In this document: positions 1 to 7,872 of the stretch, piece by piece
How the letters are laid out: each line of letters begins with the position of its first letter
How positions within the stretch are numbered: the stretch's first letter is position 1
Made by a program: the position numbers and the translations under genes
From: Mycobacterium sp. shizuoka-1
Lineage (GTDB): Bacteria > Actinomycetota > Actinomycetes > Mycobacteriales > Mycobacteriaceae
Assembly: GCF_002723835.1 (NCBI RefSeq)
Contig: NZ_BEWG01000104.1
Coordinates: 139,370 to 203,369, forward strand
Length of the DNA stretch: 64,000 bases
Direction: 5' to 3'
The notes under the pieces: model-generated
Told to the model about the DNA's origin: nothing
Databases searched by the model: none
The model's input: the letters and a program-made list of their open reading frames with translations, nothing else

Positions 1-114
1 GAGCCGATGCCGCCGGCCCGCTGGGTCGGTTTCGAGCTGATCTGGCTGGCCCTGTTGGTGTTCAGCGGCGACGCGCTGCGGCGGGCACGTCAGCCTGCGC
101 CCACCCCGAGCTGA
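1..114 (+). CDS. C-terminal end of an unidentified membrane protein (partial)
   Basis: An open frame enters from the left edge and ends at TGA 112-114, giving the last 37 residues. They contain one hydrophobic stretch (FELIWLALLVF) followed by a basic, proline-rich tail, as at the end of a multi-pass membrane protein. The last 25 bases overlap the converging pyruvyl transferase gene. The neighbour suggests a role in surface polysaccharide synthesis, but that is inference. Too little is present to name a family. Confidence 0.5.
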   Translation, partial: EPMPPARWVGFELIWLALLVFSGDALRRARQPAPTPS

Positions 115-1124
115 CGGCGCAGCGCCGCGTACTCGGAGTCCAGCTGGCTGCGCAGCCGGTCGACGGCGGCGCGCTTGGAGGCCCGGATCGCGGCGGCATC
201 GGCGAGCAGCTCCAGCACCCGGTCGACGACCTTGGTTCCGGTGACCGCATCGGTGCGGATCAGCGATCGCTCGTCGTCGATGGACAGCGCGAAATCGCGG
301 CACTTCGGTTGGTACTCCAGCGACACCACCGGGGTGTCGGACAGGGCCGCCAGGATCCCGGCATGCAGGCGGCAGACGATGGCCGCCGAACACTGCGCGA
401 ACTCCCGTGCGGCCGCTGCGGCGTCGGCGGGCAGCAGGATGTCGGCGGGCACGTCGCGCAACGCCACCTCCACCCATTTTCGGTCGCCGGGGTTCATCAG
501 GATGCCGACGAACCGGTGACCCCGGCCCGCCAGTTCCCGCACCGCGCCGGCGACCTGCTCGGCGACCCCGGCCGGGTCGTGCCCCCACAGATCGTCGCCG
601 TAACCGAGGTTCACCCCGATCAGGCCGTCGGAGACCGGCACCTCGGGGCGAGGCAGGATCAGCGCCGGATCGCCGGTGACCTGGGCGGTCAACCCGATGT
701 CGGCGAGCAGTTCGACGCTGCGGGGCCCGCGCACCGACACCGAGTCGAAGTCGGCCAGGATCGGCGCCCATTTGGACAGCTCTCCGCGCTGCGACCCGCT
801 GCCGCGGCCGGTGTAGCCGGGATCCTGGACCCCGACGCCGATCGCGTATTTGCCGTTGTTCTTGGTGACCGCCAGGCCGATCCTGGCCAGCAGCCGGAAG
901 TACCGCACCCCGACCAGTGTTCCGCCGCCCATCACCAGGGTGCTGGGCCGGCGGGCCCGTTCGATCGCGGCGGCGGGCGGGAAGACGAACTCGTGCGGCA
1001 GGCGGGGGATGTCGTGGAAGACCACACCGGGCAGCTGTGAGCGGACCGCGTCGTAGATCGCGTCGTCGCCGAGATTGTCCTTCTCGTGGAAGCCCAAGTA
1101 GGCGACCGTCGCGTCTTGGCTCAC
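90..1124 (-). CDS. polysaccharide pyruvyl transferase family protein
   Basis: About 344 residues. The N-terminus has the family's YLGFHEKDNLGDDAIYDA stretch (NxGDD loop), followed by a VMGGGTLVG glycine motif. Near the C-terminus is CRLHAGILAALSDTPVVSLEY, the conserved RLH-containing segment of this family. Members transfer pyruvate to a sugar of an extracellular or wall glycan. The substrate here is unknown. I chose GTG 1124 because a TAGGGT -10 hexamer (minus strand, 1138-1133) lies 8 nt before it. ATG 1145 in the same frame adds seven residues but would leave only 3 nt to the divergent ATG at 1149. The family call is good; the exact activity is not proven. Confidence 0.82.
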   Translation of the reverse strand: MSQDATVAYLGFHEKDNLGDDAIYDAVRSQLPGVVFHDIPRLPHEFVFPPAAAIERARRPSTLVMGGGTLVGVRYFRLLARIGLAVTKNNGKYAIGVGVQDPGYTGRGSGSQRGELSKWAPILADFDSVSVRGPRSVELLADIGLTAQVTGDPALILPRPEVPVSDGLIGVNLGYGDDLWGHDPAGVAEQVAGAVRELAGRGHRFVGILMNPGDRKWVEVALRDVPADILLPADAAAAAREFAQCSAAIVCRLHAGILAALSDTPVVSLEYQPKCRDFALSIDDERSLIRTDAVTGTKVVDRVLELLADAAAIRASKRAAVDRLRSQLDSEYAALRRQLGVGAG

Positions 1125-1151
1125 GTGAACCGACCCTATACTCATCCGATG
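1122..1151. promoter_or_regulatory. overlapping divergent leaderless promoters
   Basis: On the plus strand TATACT (1137-1142) stands 6 nt before ATG 1149. On the minus strand TAGGGT (1138-1133) stands 8 nt before GTG 1124. Both hexamers fit the mycobacterial TANNNT pattern and the spacing of leaderless transcripts, and they overlap by two bases. Seen directly; promoter activity is inference. Confidence 0.5.
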
Positions 1152-2384
1152 CCGAGCACCGCGGTCGACACCGGGAGCAGGCGCGGCTTCTTCGTCACGT
1201 TCACGGTGCTGCTGGCGGTGTGGGCGGCGGTGCTGCTGACGATCGCGGTGACCGTGGTCCCGGACGGGTACTGGTATTCCTATTTCGCCATCGACTACTC
1301 GGTGGGCTTCATCCGGCGCGGCCTGGCCGGCGAGATCCTGGGATTGTTCGGGCCGCAGCACTACTTCGGCGGGCTGGCCGTGCTGCGCTGGATCCCGACG
1401 GGCCTGTTCGTCCTCGGCCTGGCCGCGGTGGCCTGGTCGGTGGCGGTCCGGACGGGTCGCTCGCAGCGCAGGCTGCTGCTGGCGATGCTGATTCCGGTGC
1501 TGCCGTTCGGATTCGCGTTCGGCCTGTTCTCCGCCCGCACCGACCTGCTGGGCGGCGCTGCGCTGGCCGCCTTCGCGGTGGTGCTGACCAGGGTCACCAC
1601 CACCCGCGCGATCCTGACTGCCAGTGCCGTCTACGGTTCGGTGCTGGCCGTGCTGACCCTGATCCACGAAGCCACCCCGTTCCTGTTCGGCCTCGGTGTG
1701 CTGGCAGCGCTCACCGTGCTGGCGGACGGGCTGTGCGACAGAGGGTTTCGGGCCGGCGTCGTGCTCGCGCTGGGCCCCGCCCTCGGCGTTGCCGTGGCGC
1801 TGGCGCTGTTCGGCAGGCAGAAGGTGTCGCCGCAACTGTGCCAGCTGGTGCAGCACGGGCCGATGAACCATCCGCTGGCCGGCAAACCCACCCTCGGCCA
1901 GCTGCTGCGCGGCTTCCACTATTACGTGGACTATCACGACTGGTTCTGCCGGGCGTTCCTGCCGTTGTTCGACATGAGTTTCGCCGAGGGGTTGCGCTTC
2001 GTCGGCAGCATCGGGGTGGTGGCGCTGGCCGGGTCGACCGTCTACGGCGTGGTGACGCTGGTGGTCAGCATGCTGGCGATCGGGCACGTTTCGGGGGTGC
2101 CGGTCCGGCGGTTCGGGGCGATCCTGCGCGGGCGGCCGTGGGCGGTGGCGATCGGGCTGGTGCTGATCCTGCCGGTGTTCGCCACCGGGGTGGACTGGGT
2201 TCGGTGGTGGGTCGTCATCGCCTTCGACCTCGGCATCGTGTTCCTGCTGTACACCGGGCGCCAGCCCGAGGTCGACCAGCCGCCGACCCGGCGCACGCTG
2301 GTGGTCTTCGCGGTCGGGGCGATCCTGTTGGCGGTGATCCCGATCGGCATCATCCCCGGCTTCGGCGCGCCGGTCCCGATGTGA
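1149..2384 (+). CDS. conserved multi-pass membrane protein of unknown function
   Basis: 411 residues with about nine to ten hydrophobic segments from residue 15 to the C-terminus. Between the first two is the polar stretch YWYSYFAIDYSVGFIRRGLAGEI. A central soluble loop (around residues 235-270) contains the only obvious cluster of His and Cys residues. I do not recognise a named family. The start is ATG 1149, directly behind a TATACT -10. Twenty-seven bases after the stop is the SecD-head-like protein on the same strand, so the two are probably cotranscribed. Adjacency to a pyruvyl transferase gene hints at envelope polysaccharide work, but nothing in the sequence proves it. Confidence 0.75.
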   Translation: MPSTAVDTGSRRGFFVTFTVLLAVWAAVLLTIAVTVVPDGYWYSYFAIDYSVGFIRRGLAGEILGLFGPQHYFGGLAVLRWIPTGLFVLGLAAVAWSVAVRTGRSQRRLLLAMLIPVLPFGFAFGLFSARTDLLGGAALAAFAVVLTRVTTTRAILTASAVYGSVLAVLTLIHEATPFLFGLGVLAALTVLADGLCDRGFRAGVVLALGPALGVAVALALFGRQKVSPQLCQLVQHGPMNHPLAGKPTLGQLLRGFHYYVDYHDWFCRAFLPLFDMSFAEGLRFVGSIGVVALAGSTVYGVVTLVVSMLAIGHVSGVPVRRFGAILRGRPWAVAIGLVLILPVFATGVDWVRWWVVIAFDLGIVFLLYTGRQPEVDQPPTRRTLVVFAVGAILLAVIPIGIIPGFGAPVPM

Positions 2385-2411
2385 GGCAACGAGAAACAGA
2401 TCGAGGAGCAC

Positions 2412-3011
2412 ATGCCCGACTACTCCCCACGTAACCGTAAGGTCCTGATCGCCATCGTGGCGGCACTGGCCGCGGCGGCGATCGTGGTGCCGGTTCTCGG
2501 AGTGATGCTCTCGCCGCTGTTCAACCAGCACAAGCAAGAGCAATTCGACAACGCACTCACCACGACCACCACGACGCCGCCGCCGCTGACCATCAAGCCG
2601 CTGGCGTTGCGTTCGGTCAACGGGGCCTACGTGGTGCGGCCAGGGGATTGCGACCCGCCGCCGCCGACCCCGCCGGAGGCGCCGCTGCGGATCTGCGACA
2701 TTCTCAAATCCGCGGTGTTCGACCTGGGGCCGGAGGTGCTGACCCTGCAGTTGGTCGACGTCGACTCGTTCCTGAACCCGTTGACCGGCAAGCAGACCGT
2801 GCAGGTCACGATGACCCCGGAATCGGCGCGCGCGTTCGCCGACTACACCGCCTCCCACATCGACCAGCAGGTCGCGTTCGTGCGGGCCGGTGTCGTGGTG
2901 TGGGCGCCGAAGATCACCGAGAAGATCGACGGCGAGGTGCTTCAGCTCTCCGGCGAGGTCACGGCCGAGCAGGCCGGCGAGATCGCCCGGATGCTCAAGG
3001 ACGAAGCCTAG
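2412..3011 (+). CDS. membrane-anchored protein with SecD P1-head-like domain
   Basis: 199 residues. There is one N-terminal transmembrane helix (about 10-32), then a Thr/Pro-rich linker (TTTTTTPPP, about 50-58), then an extracytoplasmic domain. Its last 60 residues (QQVAFVRAGVVVWAPKITEKIDG, then LSGEVTAEQAGEIARMLK) resemble the SecDF P1 head: a small strand, the AP-I pattern and the LSG-FT-EEA-LA helix. No SecD membrane domain or SecF is nearby, so this is a free-standing head domain on a single anchor. An RBS-like GAGGAG lies before ATG 2412. It follows the membrane protein by 27 nt. Domain resemblance was judged by eye; the function is unknown. Confidence 0.72.
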   Translation: MPDYSPRNRKVLIAIVAALAAAAIVVPVLGVMLSPLFNQHKQEQFDNALTTTTTTPPPLTIKPLALRSVNGAYVVRPGDCDPPPPTPPEAPLRICDILKSAVFDLGPEVLTLQLVDVDSFLNPLTGKQTVQVTMTPESARAFADYTASHIDQQVAFVRAGVVVWAPKITEKIDGEVLQLSGEVTAEQAGEIARMLKDEA

Positions 3012-3349
3012 AGCCGGCTGTACTCGAGCAGCATCCCTGCGCCGATTCCGACCACGACCACGACCATGAACAGCGTGGCGCCCGGGACGAGGTAGCGCGA
3101 CAGCGGGGTCTGTCCGGCGCCGACGGTGTCGCGCACCCGCTGATACCGCTGCCGGACCAGGACGAGCGCGGCCAGCGCGGCCACCGCGGTCAGCGCGACG
3201 CCCGGCCACGGCGGGAACCGCTCGGTGATGCTCCACCGGACCACCAGTGCGCCGACGGCGAGCACCCCGATGACGGTGCGCTGCCAGGCCAGCGCGGTGC
3301 GCTCGGCGACGCCCTGGGCGTCCAGGAGTCCGGAATCGGGATCGTCCAT
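3008..3349 (-). CDS. small DUF202 membrane protein
   Basis: 113 residues with the DUF202 signature near the N-terminus (ERTALAWQRTVIGVLAVGALVV), then two more hydrophobic helices, making three in all. It starts at ATG 3349, 4 nt after the stop of the related upstream gene, so the pair forms an operon and probably a hetero-oligomer. The stop overlaps that of the converging gene in a shared CTAG at 3008-3011. Family members are small inner-membrane proteins without an agreed function. Confidence 0.85.
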   Translation of the reverse strand: MDDPDSGLLDAQGVAERTALAWQRTVIGVLAVGALVVRWSITERFPPWPGVALTAVAALAALVLVRQRYQRVRDTVGAGQTPLSRYLVPGATLFMVVVVVGIGAGMLLEYSRL

Positions 3350-3353
3350 CGGC

Positions 3354-3719
3354 TCAGAACTCGGCCAGGTACACCAGCACGGCGGCGGCGACGACGATGA
3401 TCGCGACGCCCGACACGATGATCCGGGGCAGCGGGTCCTGGGGCAGCGGACGCTGTTCGCGCAGCGCGCGCTCGGTGCGATCCCAGCGCACATAGGCACC
3501 GAGGGTGACGGTCAGCGACAACGCCAGCAGCATCGCGGTGATCACGATCCGGAACGGTCGGGGCCCGAAGTCGTGGACCAGGCTGGCCAGCGCGACCGCC
3601 CCGGCCAGCAGCGCCAGCCCGGTGCGCAACCAGGCCAGAAAGGTCCGCTCGTTGGCCAGGGTGAACCGATAGTCGGGGTCGGTGCCCACACTGCGCAGCG
3701 GGGGCTTGCGGGCCATCAT
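3354..3719 (-). CDS. DUF202 / YidH-like membrane protein
   Basis: 121 residues: a short basic N-terminus, the DUF202 motif (LANERTFLAWLRTGLALLAGAVAL, about residues 21-44), a second helix (about 57-78) and a C-terminal helix. This is the YidH type that is usually encoded next to a second, shorter DUF202 protein, as here. It starts at ATG 3719 (ATG 3716 is equally possible). It is divergent from dnaE1 across a 115-nt gap. Biochemical role unknown. Confidence 0.87.
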   Translation of the reverse strand: MMARKPPLRSVGTDPDYRFTLANERTFLAWLRTGLALLAGAVALASLVHDFGPRPFRIVITAMLLALSLTVTLGAYVRWDRTERALREQRPLPQDPLPRIIVSGVAIIVVAAAVLVYLAEF

Positions 3720-3785
3720 GGATCCTGCCTATCAGCCGAGCCGGCGGGTTCGACAAAGAATCTCGCAGTGCCCTCCAGACACGTT

Positions 3786-3825
3786 CGACCGACACGCCGA
3801 AGGTGTCGGTCGGCGGCCCTAGACT
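3786..3825 (+). promoter_or_regulatory. dnaE1 promoter with inverted repeat and PafBC-like motif
   Basis: TAGACT (3820-3825) stands 9 nt before ATG 3835. Exactly 8 nt upstream of it is GTGTCGGTC (3803-3811), which matches 7 of 9 positions of the RecA-independent (PafBC) damage-promoter element TTGTCRGTG-N8-TANNNT. The same bases form the right arm of a perfect 10-bp inverted repeat: CGACCGACAC (3786-3795) and GTGTCGGTCG (3803-3812). The matches are direct observation; damage induction is inference. Confidence 0.55.
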
Positions 3826-3834
3826 GACGGGCCT

Positions 3835-6800
3835 ATGGGTACTGGAACTTCTGCCGGCTCTTTTGTGCATCTGCACAACCACACCGAGTACTCGATGCTC
3901 GACGGCGCCGCGAAGATCACGCCCATGCTCGCCGAGGCGCAGCGCCTCGAGATGCCCGCGATCGGCATGACCGACCACGGAAACATGTTCGGGGCCAGCG
4001 AGTTCTACAACGCGGCCACCAAGGTCGGCATCAAGCCGATCATCGGGGTGGAGGCGTACATCGCGCCCGGTTCTCGTTTTGACACCCGCCGCATCCTGTG
4101 GGGTGATCCGGGCCAGAAGAGCGACGATGTCTCCGGTAGCGGCTCCTACACGCACATGACGATGGTCGCCGAGAACGCCACCGGACTGCGCAACCTGTTC
4201 AAGCTGTCCACGCTCGCCTCGTTCGAGGGTCAGCTCGGCAAGTGGTCGCGGATGGATGCCGAGATCATCGCCGAGCACGCCGCCGGCATCATCGCCACCA
4301 CCGGCTGCCCGTCCGGTGAGGTGCAGACCCGGCTGCGGCTGGGTCATGAGAAGGAAGCGCTGGAGGCCGCCGCCAAGTGGCGAGAGATCTTCGGCCCGGA
4401 CAACTACTTCCTGGAGTTGATGGACCACGGGCTCTCGATCGAGCGCCGGGTCCGCGAGGGGCTGCTGGAGGTCGGCCGCAAGCTGGGCATCCCGGCCCTG
4501 GCGACCAACGACTGCCACTACGTGACCCGCGACGCCTCGCACAACCACGAGGCGCTGCTGTGCATCCAGACCGGCAAGACGCTGTCGGACCCGAATCGGT
4601 TCAAGTTCGACGGTGACGGCTACTTCCTGAAGTCGGCGGCCGAGATGCGCGCGCTGTGGGACGCGGAAGTTCCCGAGGCCTGCGACTCGACGTTGCTGAT
4701 CGCCGAGCGGGTGCAGTCCTACGCCGACGTGTGGACGCCGACCGACCGGATGCCGATCTTCCCGGTGCCGGACGGCTACGACCAGGGCAGTTGGCTGCGA
4801 CATGAGGTGGAAGCCGGTCTGCGGCGGCGGTTTCCGGACGGCGTGCCGCCGGAGTACACCGAGCGTGCCGGCTACGAGATCGACGTCATCTGCGGCAAGG
4901 GTTTCCCGTCGTACTTCCTGATCGTCGCCGACCTGATCAACTACGCGCGCTCCATCGACATCCGGGTCGGGCCCGGCCGCGGCTCGGCGGCCGGCTCGCT
5001 GGTGGCCTACGCGCTGGGCATCACCAACATCGACCCGATCCCGCACGGCCTGCTGTTCGAACGCTTCCTCAACCCCGAGCGGCCGTCGGCACCCGATATC
5101 GACATCGACTTCGACGACCGTCGCCGCGGTGAGATGGTGCGCTACGCGGCCGAGAAGTGGGGAAGCGATCGGGTCGCCCAGGTCATCACCTTTGGCACCA
5201 TCAAGACCAAAGCGGCACTGAAGGATTCGGCTCGCGTCCACTACGGCCAGCCGGGTTTCGCGATCGCCGACCGGATCACCAAGGCGCTGCCGCCGCCGAT
5301 CATGGCCAAGGACATCCCGCTCTCGGGCATCACCGACCCGAACCACGAGCGGTACAAGGAGGCCGCCGAGGTGCGCGGCCTGATCGACACCGATCCCGAC
5401 GTGCGCACCATCTACGAGACCGCTCGCGGCCTGGAGGGTCTGGTCCGCAACGCCGGGGTACACGCGTGCGCGGTGATCATGAGCTCGCAGCCGCTCATCG
5501 AGGCCATCCCGCTGTGGAAGCGGCCGCAGGACGGCGCGATCATCACCGGATGGGATTACCCGTCGTGTGAGGCCATCGGCCTGCTGAAGATGGACTTCCT
5601 CGGGCTGCGGAACCTGACGATCATCGGCGACTGCATCGAGAACATCAAGGCCAACCGGGGTATCGACCTGGACCTGGACACGCTGCCGTTCGACGACCCC
5701 AAGGCCTACGAGCTGCTGGGCCGCGGGGACACCTTGGGCGTGTTCCAGCTCGACGGCGGCCCGATGCGTGACCTGCTGCGGCGCATGCAGCCCACCGAGT
5801 TCAACGACATCGTCGCCGTGCTGGCGCTGTACCGGCCGGGCCCGATGGGCATGAACGCGCACAACGACTACGCCGATCGCAAGAACAACCGGCAGGCGAT
5901 CAAGCCGATCCACCCGGAGCTGGAGGAGCCGCTCAAGGAGATCTTGTCCGAGACCTATGGCCTGATCGTCTACCAAGAGCAGATCATGTTCATCGCGCAG
6001 AAGGTGGCCTCCTACTCGATGGGTAAGGCCGATGCGCTGCGAAAAGCCATGGGCAAGAAGAAGCTCGAGGTCCTCGAAGCCGAATACCAGGGCTTCAAGG
6101 AGGGCATGACCGCCAACGGTTTCTCCGAGAAGGCGGTCAAGGCGCTGTGGGATACGATCCTGCCGTTCGCCGGTTACGCGTTCAACAAATCGCACGCCGC
6201 GGGCTACGGGCTGGTGTCCTACTGGACCGCCTACCTCAAGGCCAACTACCCGGCCGAATACATGGCCGGGCTGCTTACCTCGGTCGGTGACGACAAGGAC
6301 AAGGCCGCCGTCTATTTGGCGGACTGCCGCCGGCTGGGCATCACGGTGCTGCCGCCCGACGTCAACGAGTCGGTGCAGAACTTCGCCTCGGTGGGCGACG
6401 ACATCCGGTTCGGCCTGGGCGCCATCCGCAATGTCGGCGCCAATGTGGTGAGCTCGCTGGTGACCACCCGCGCCGAGAAGGGGAAGTTCACCGACTTCTC
6501 CGACTACCTCAACAAGATCGACATCGCGGCGTGCAACAAGAAGGTCACCGAATCCCTGATCAAGGCAGGGGCTTTCGACTCGCTCAAGCATCCCCGCAAG
6601 GGCCTGTTCCTGATTCACACCGACGCCGTCGACTCGGTGCTCGGCACGAAGAAGGCCGAGGCGATCGGTCAGTTCGACCTGTTCGGTGGCGGCGATGGGG
6701 GTGAGGCTGACGGCGCTGACTCGGCGTTCACCATCCGGGTGCCCGACGAGGAGTGGGATGACAAGCACAAGCTCGCCCTCGAGCGGGAGATGCTGGGACT

Positions 6801-7392
6801 CTACGTTTCCGGGCACCCGCTCAACGGTGTGGCGCACCTGCTGAACGCCCAGGTCGACACCCAGATCCCGGCCATCCTCGGCGGCGATGTCGCCAACGAC
6901 ACCCAGGTGCGGGTCGGCGGGATCCTGGCCGGGGTCAACCGGCGGGTCAACAAGAACGGGATGCCCTGGGCCTCAGCGCAGTTGGAGGATCTCACCGGCG
7001 GTATCGAGGTGATGTTCTTCCCGCAGACCTACTCGCTGTTCGGTGCCGAGATCGCCGACGACGCGGTGGTGCTGGTCGGCGGCAAGGTCCGCATCCAGGA
7101 CGACCGGATTTCGCTGATCGCCAACGAGCTTGTGGTGCCGGACTTTTCGAACGCCCAGGTGGACCGGCCGGTGGCGGTGAGCCTGCCCACCCGGCAGTGC
7201 ACCATCGACAAGGTCACCGCGCTCAAGCAGGTGCTGGCCCGCCATCCGGGCACGTCGCAGGTGCACCTGCGGTTGATCAGCGGCGATCGGATCACCACCC
7301 TCGAGCTCGATCAGTCGCTGCGGGTGACGCCGTCCTCGGCGCTGATGGGGGACCTGAAGGCGCTGCTGGGTCCGGGCTGCCTAGGGGGTTAG
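3835..7392 (+). CDS. dnaE1: DNA polymerase III alpha subunit
   Basis: 1185 residues, the full length of mycobacterial DnaE1, the replicative polymerase. The N-terminal PHP domain keeps its metal-site motifs (HLHNH at 12-16, MTDHGNM), so it is likely the active proofreading exonuclease of mycobacteria. The polymerase active site is PDIDIDFDD (residues 420-428) with the GPGRGSAAGSLVAYALGIT palm motif before it. FNKSHAAGYG lies at about residue 783. An OB-fold (VRVGGILAGVNRRVNKNGMPWASAQLEDLTGG) lies at about 1022-1060. The N-terminal sequence agrees with remembered M. tuberculosis DnaE1, supporting ATG 3835. The last 12 bases overlap the converging PPOX gene. Confidence 0.98.
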   Translation: MGTGTSAGSFVHLHNHTEYSMLDGAAKITPMLAEAQRLEMPAIGMTDHGNMFGASEFYNAATKVGIKPIIGVEAYIAPGSRFDTRRILWGDPGQKSDDVSGSGSYTHMTMVAENATGLRNLFKLSTLASFEGQLGKWSRMDAEIIAEHAAGIIATTGCPSGEVQTRLRLGHEKEALEAAAKWREIFGPDNYFLELMDHGLSIERRVREGLLEVGRKLGIPALATNDCHYVTRDASHNHEALLCIQTGKTLSDPNRFKFDGDGYFLKSAAEMRALWDAEVPEACDSTLLIAERVQSYADVWTPTDRMPIFPVPDGYDQGSWLRHEVEAGLRRRFPDGVPPEYTERAGYEIDVICGKGFPSYFLIVADLINYARSIDIRVGPGRGSAAGSLVAYALGITNIDPIPHGLLFERFLNPERPSAPDIDIDFDDRRRGEMVRYAAEKWGSDRVAQVITFGTIKTKAALKDSARVHYGQPGFAIADRITKALPPPIMAKDIPLSGITDPNHERYKEAAEVRGLIDTDPDVRTIYETARGLEGLVRNAGVHACAVIMSSQPLIEAIPLWKRPQDGAIITGWDYPSCEAIGLLKMDFLGLRNLTIIGDCIENIKANRGIDLDLDTLPFDDPKAYELLGRGDTLGVFQLDGGPMRDLLRRMQPTEFNDIVAVLALYRPGPMGMNAHNDYADRKNNRQAIKPIHPELEEPLKEILSETYGLIVYQEQIMFIAQKVASYSMGKADALRKAMGKKKLEVLEAEYQGFKEGMTANGFSEKAVKALWDTILPFAGYAFNKSHAAGYGLVSYWTAYLKANYPAEYMAGLLTSVGDDKDKAAVYLADCRRLGITVLPPDVNESVQNFASVGDDIRFGLGAIRNVGANVVSSLVTTRAEKGKFTDFSDYLNKIDIAACNKKVTESLIKAGAFDSLKHPRKGLFLIHTDAVDSVLGTKKAEAIGQFDLFGGGDGGEADGADSAFTIRVPDEEWDDKHKLALEREMLGLYVSGHPLNGVAHLLNAQVDTQIPAILGGDVANDTQVRVGGILAGVNRRVNKNGMPWASAQLEDLTGGIEVMFFPQTYSLFGAEIADDAVVLVGGKVRIQDDRISLIANELVVPDFSNAQVDRPVAVSLPTRQCTIDKVTALKQVLARHPGTSQVHLRLISGDRITTLELDQSLRVTPSSALMGDLKALLGPGCLGG

Positions 7393-7815
7393 CTCCACCC
7401 GCACGATCGCGCTGCCCGGCCAGAGGTTCGGGTTGCGCATCCGGTGCCACTTCTCCCGCCACGGCAGTGCGGCGTCGACGTTGGTGATCCCGGGCAGCGG
7501 CAGCAGGGGGACCAGGTTGTACTGCCAGCCGTACCTGGCGTGCAGCTGCCGGTTGGCCTGCTCGGCCTCGGGCCCCGAGATCAGCGCGGCTGCGCCGGTG
7601 AGCACCGGCGCGGAGTCCGGCACCCGGCCGCGGTGGTCGCAGGCCCGCAGCTGCACTCTCGGGTCGCGGCCGATGCGGGTGGTCTTGGGTCCGAGTTTGG
7701 TGCGGAACACCAGTGTGCTGCCGTCCAGGTGGAACCAGATCGGGGTGTCGACACCGGTGCCGTCGCGGCGGTAGGTGCGCAGCAGGGCGTATCGGCTGGC
7801 GGTCAGGGGGTTCAT
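7381..7815 (-). CDS. PPOX-class flavin/F420-dependent oxidoreductase
   Basis: 144 residues forming a split-barrel flavin-binding fold. The order is SRYALLRTYRRDGTGVDTPIWF, then the VFRTKLGPKTTRIGRDPRVQL strand-turn typical of the PPOX (pyridoxamine oxidase-like) F420-dependent subgroup of mycobacteria, then the GAAALIS strand and a C-terminal RVEL strand. Such proteins use F420H2 or flavin to reduce small substrates; this one's substrate is unknown. ATG 7815 is preferred over in-frame TTG 7827. It is divergent from the MerR gene and the two share the dyad at 7831-7848, so it is a plausible MerR target. Its stop lies inside the 3' end of dnaE1. Confidence 0.82.
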   Translation of the reverse strand: MNPLTASRYALLRTYRRDGTGVDTPIWFHLDGSTLVFRTKLGPKTTRIGRDPRVQLRACDHRGRVPDSAPVLTGAAALISGPEAEQANRQLHARYGWQYNLVPLLPLPGITNVDAALPWREKWHRMRNPNLWPGSAIVRVELTP

Positions 7816-7830
7816 GGGGACAGTCAAGAA

Positions 7831-7848
7831 CTTAGAGTTGACTCCAAG
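7831..7848. promoter_or_regulatory. MerR-type operator dyad
   Basis: CTTAGAGTTGACTCCAAG is a near-perfect palindrome: arms CTTRGAGT and ACTCYAAG around a 2-nt centre. It lies between the divergent PPOX and merR starts and contains a TTGACT hexamer. This is the usual form of a MerR-family operator set between the -35 and -10 elements. Confidence 0.6.
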
Positions 7849-7872
7849 TCAAGTCGAGCACGAAAGGCCACC

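Noticed and set aside
90..3236. Open frame of 1048 codons on the minus strand
   Set aside because: Only its C-terminal third is the pyruvyl transferase protein; the rest is low-complexity Arg/Gln/His-rich antisense of two plus-strand membrane genes, a usual effect of high GC third positions.
3190..6837. 1215-codon minus-strand frame opposite dnaE1
   Set aside because: It is antisense to the dnaE1 coding frame, has no recognisable motifs and ends in frame-shifted DUF202 sequence.
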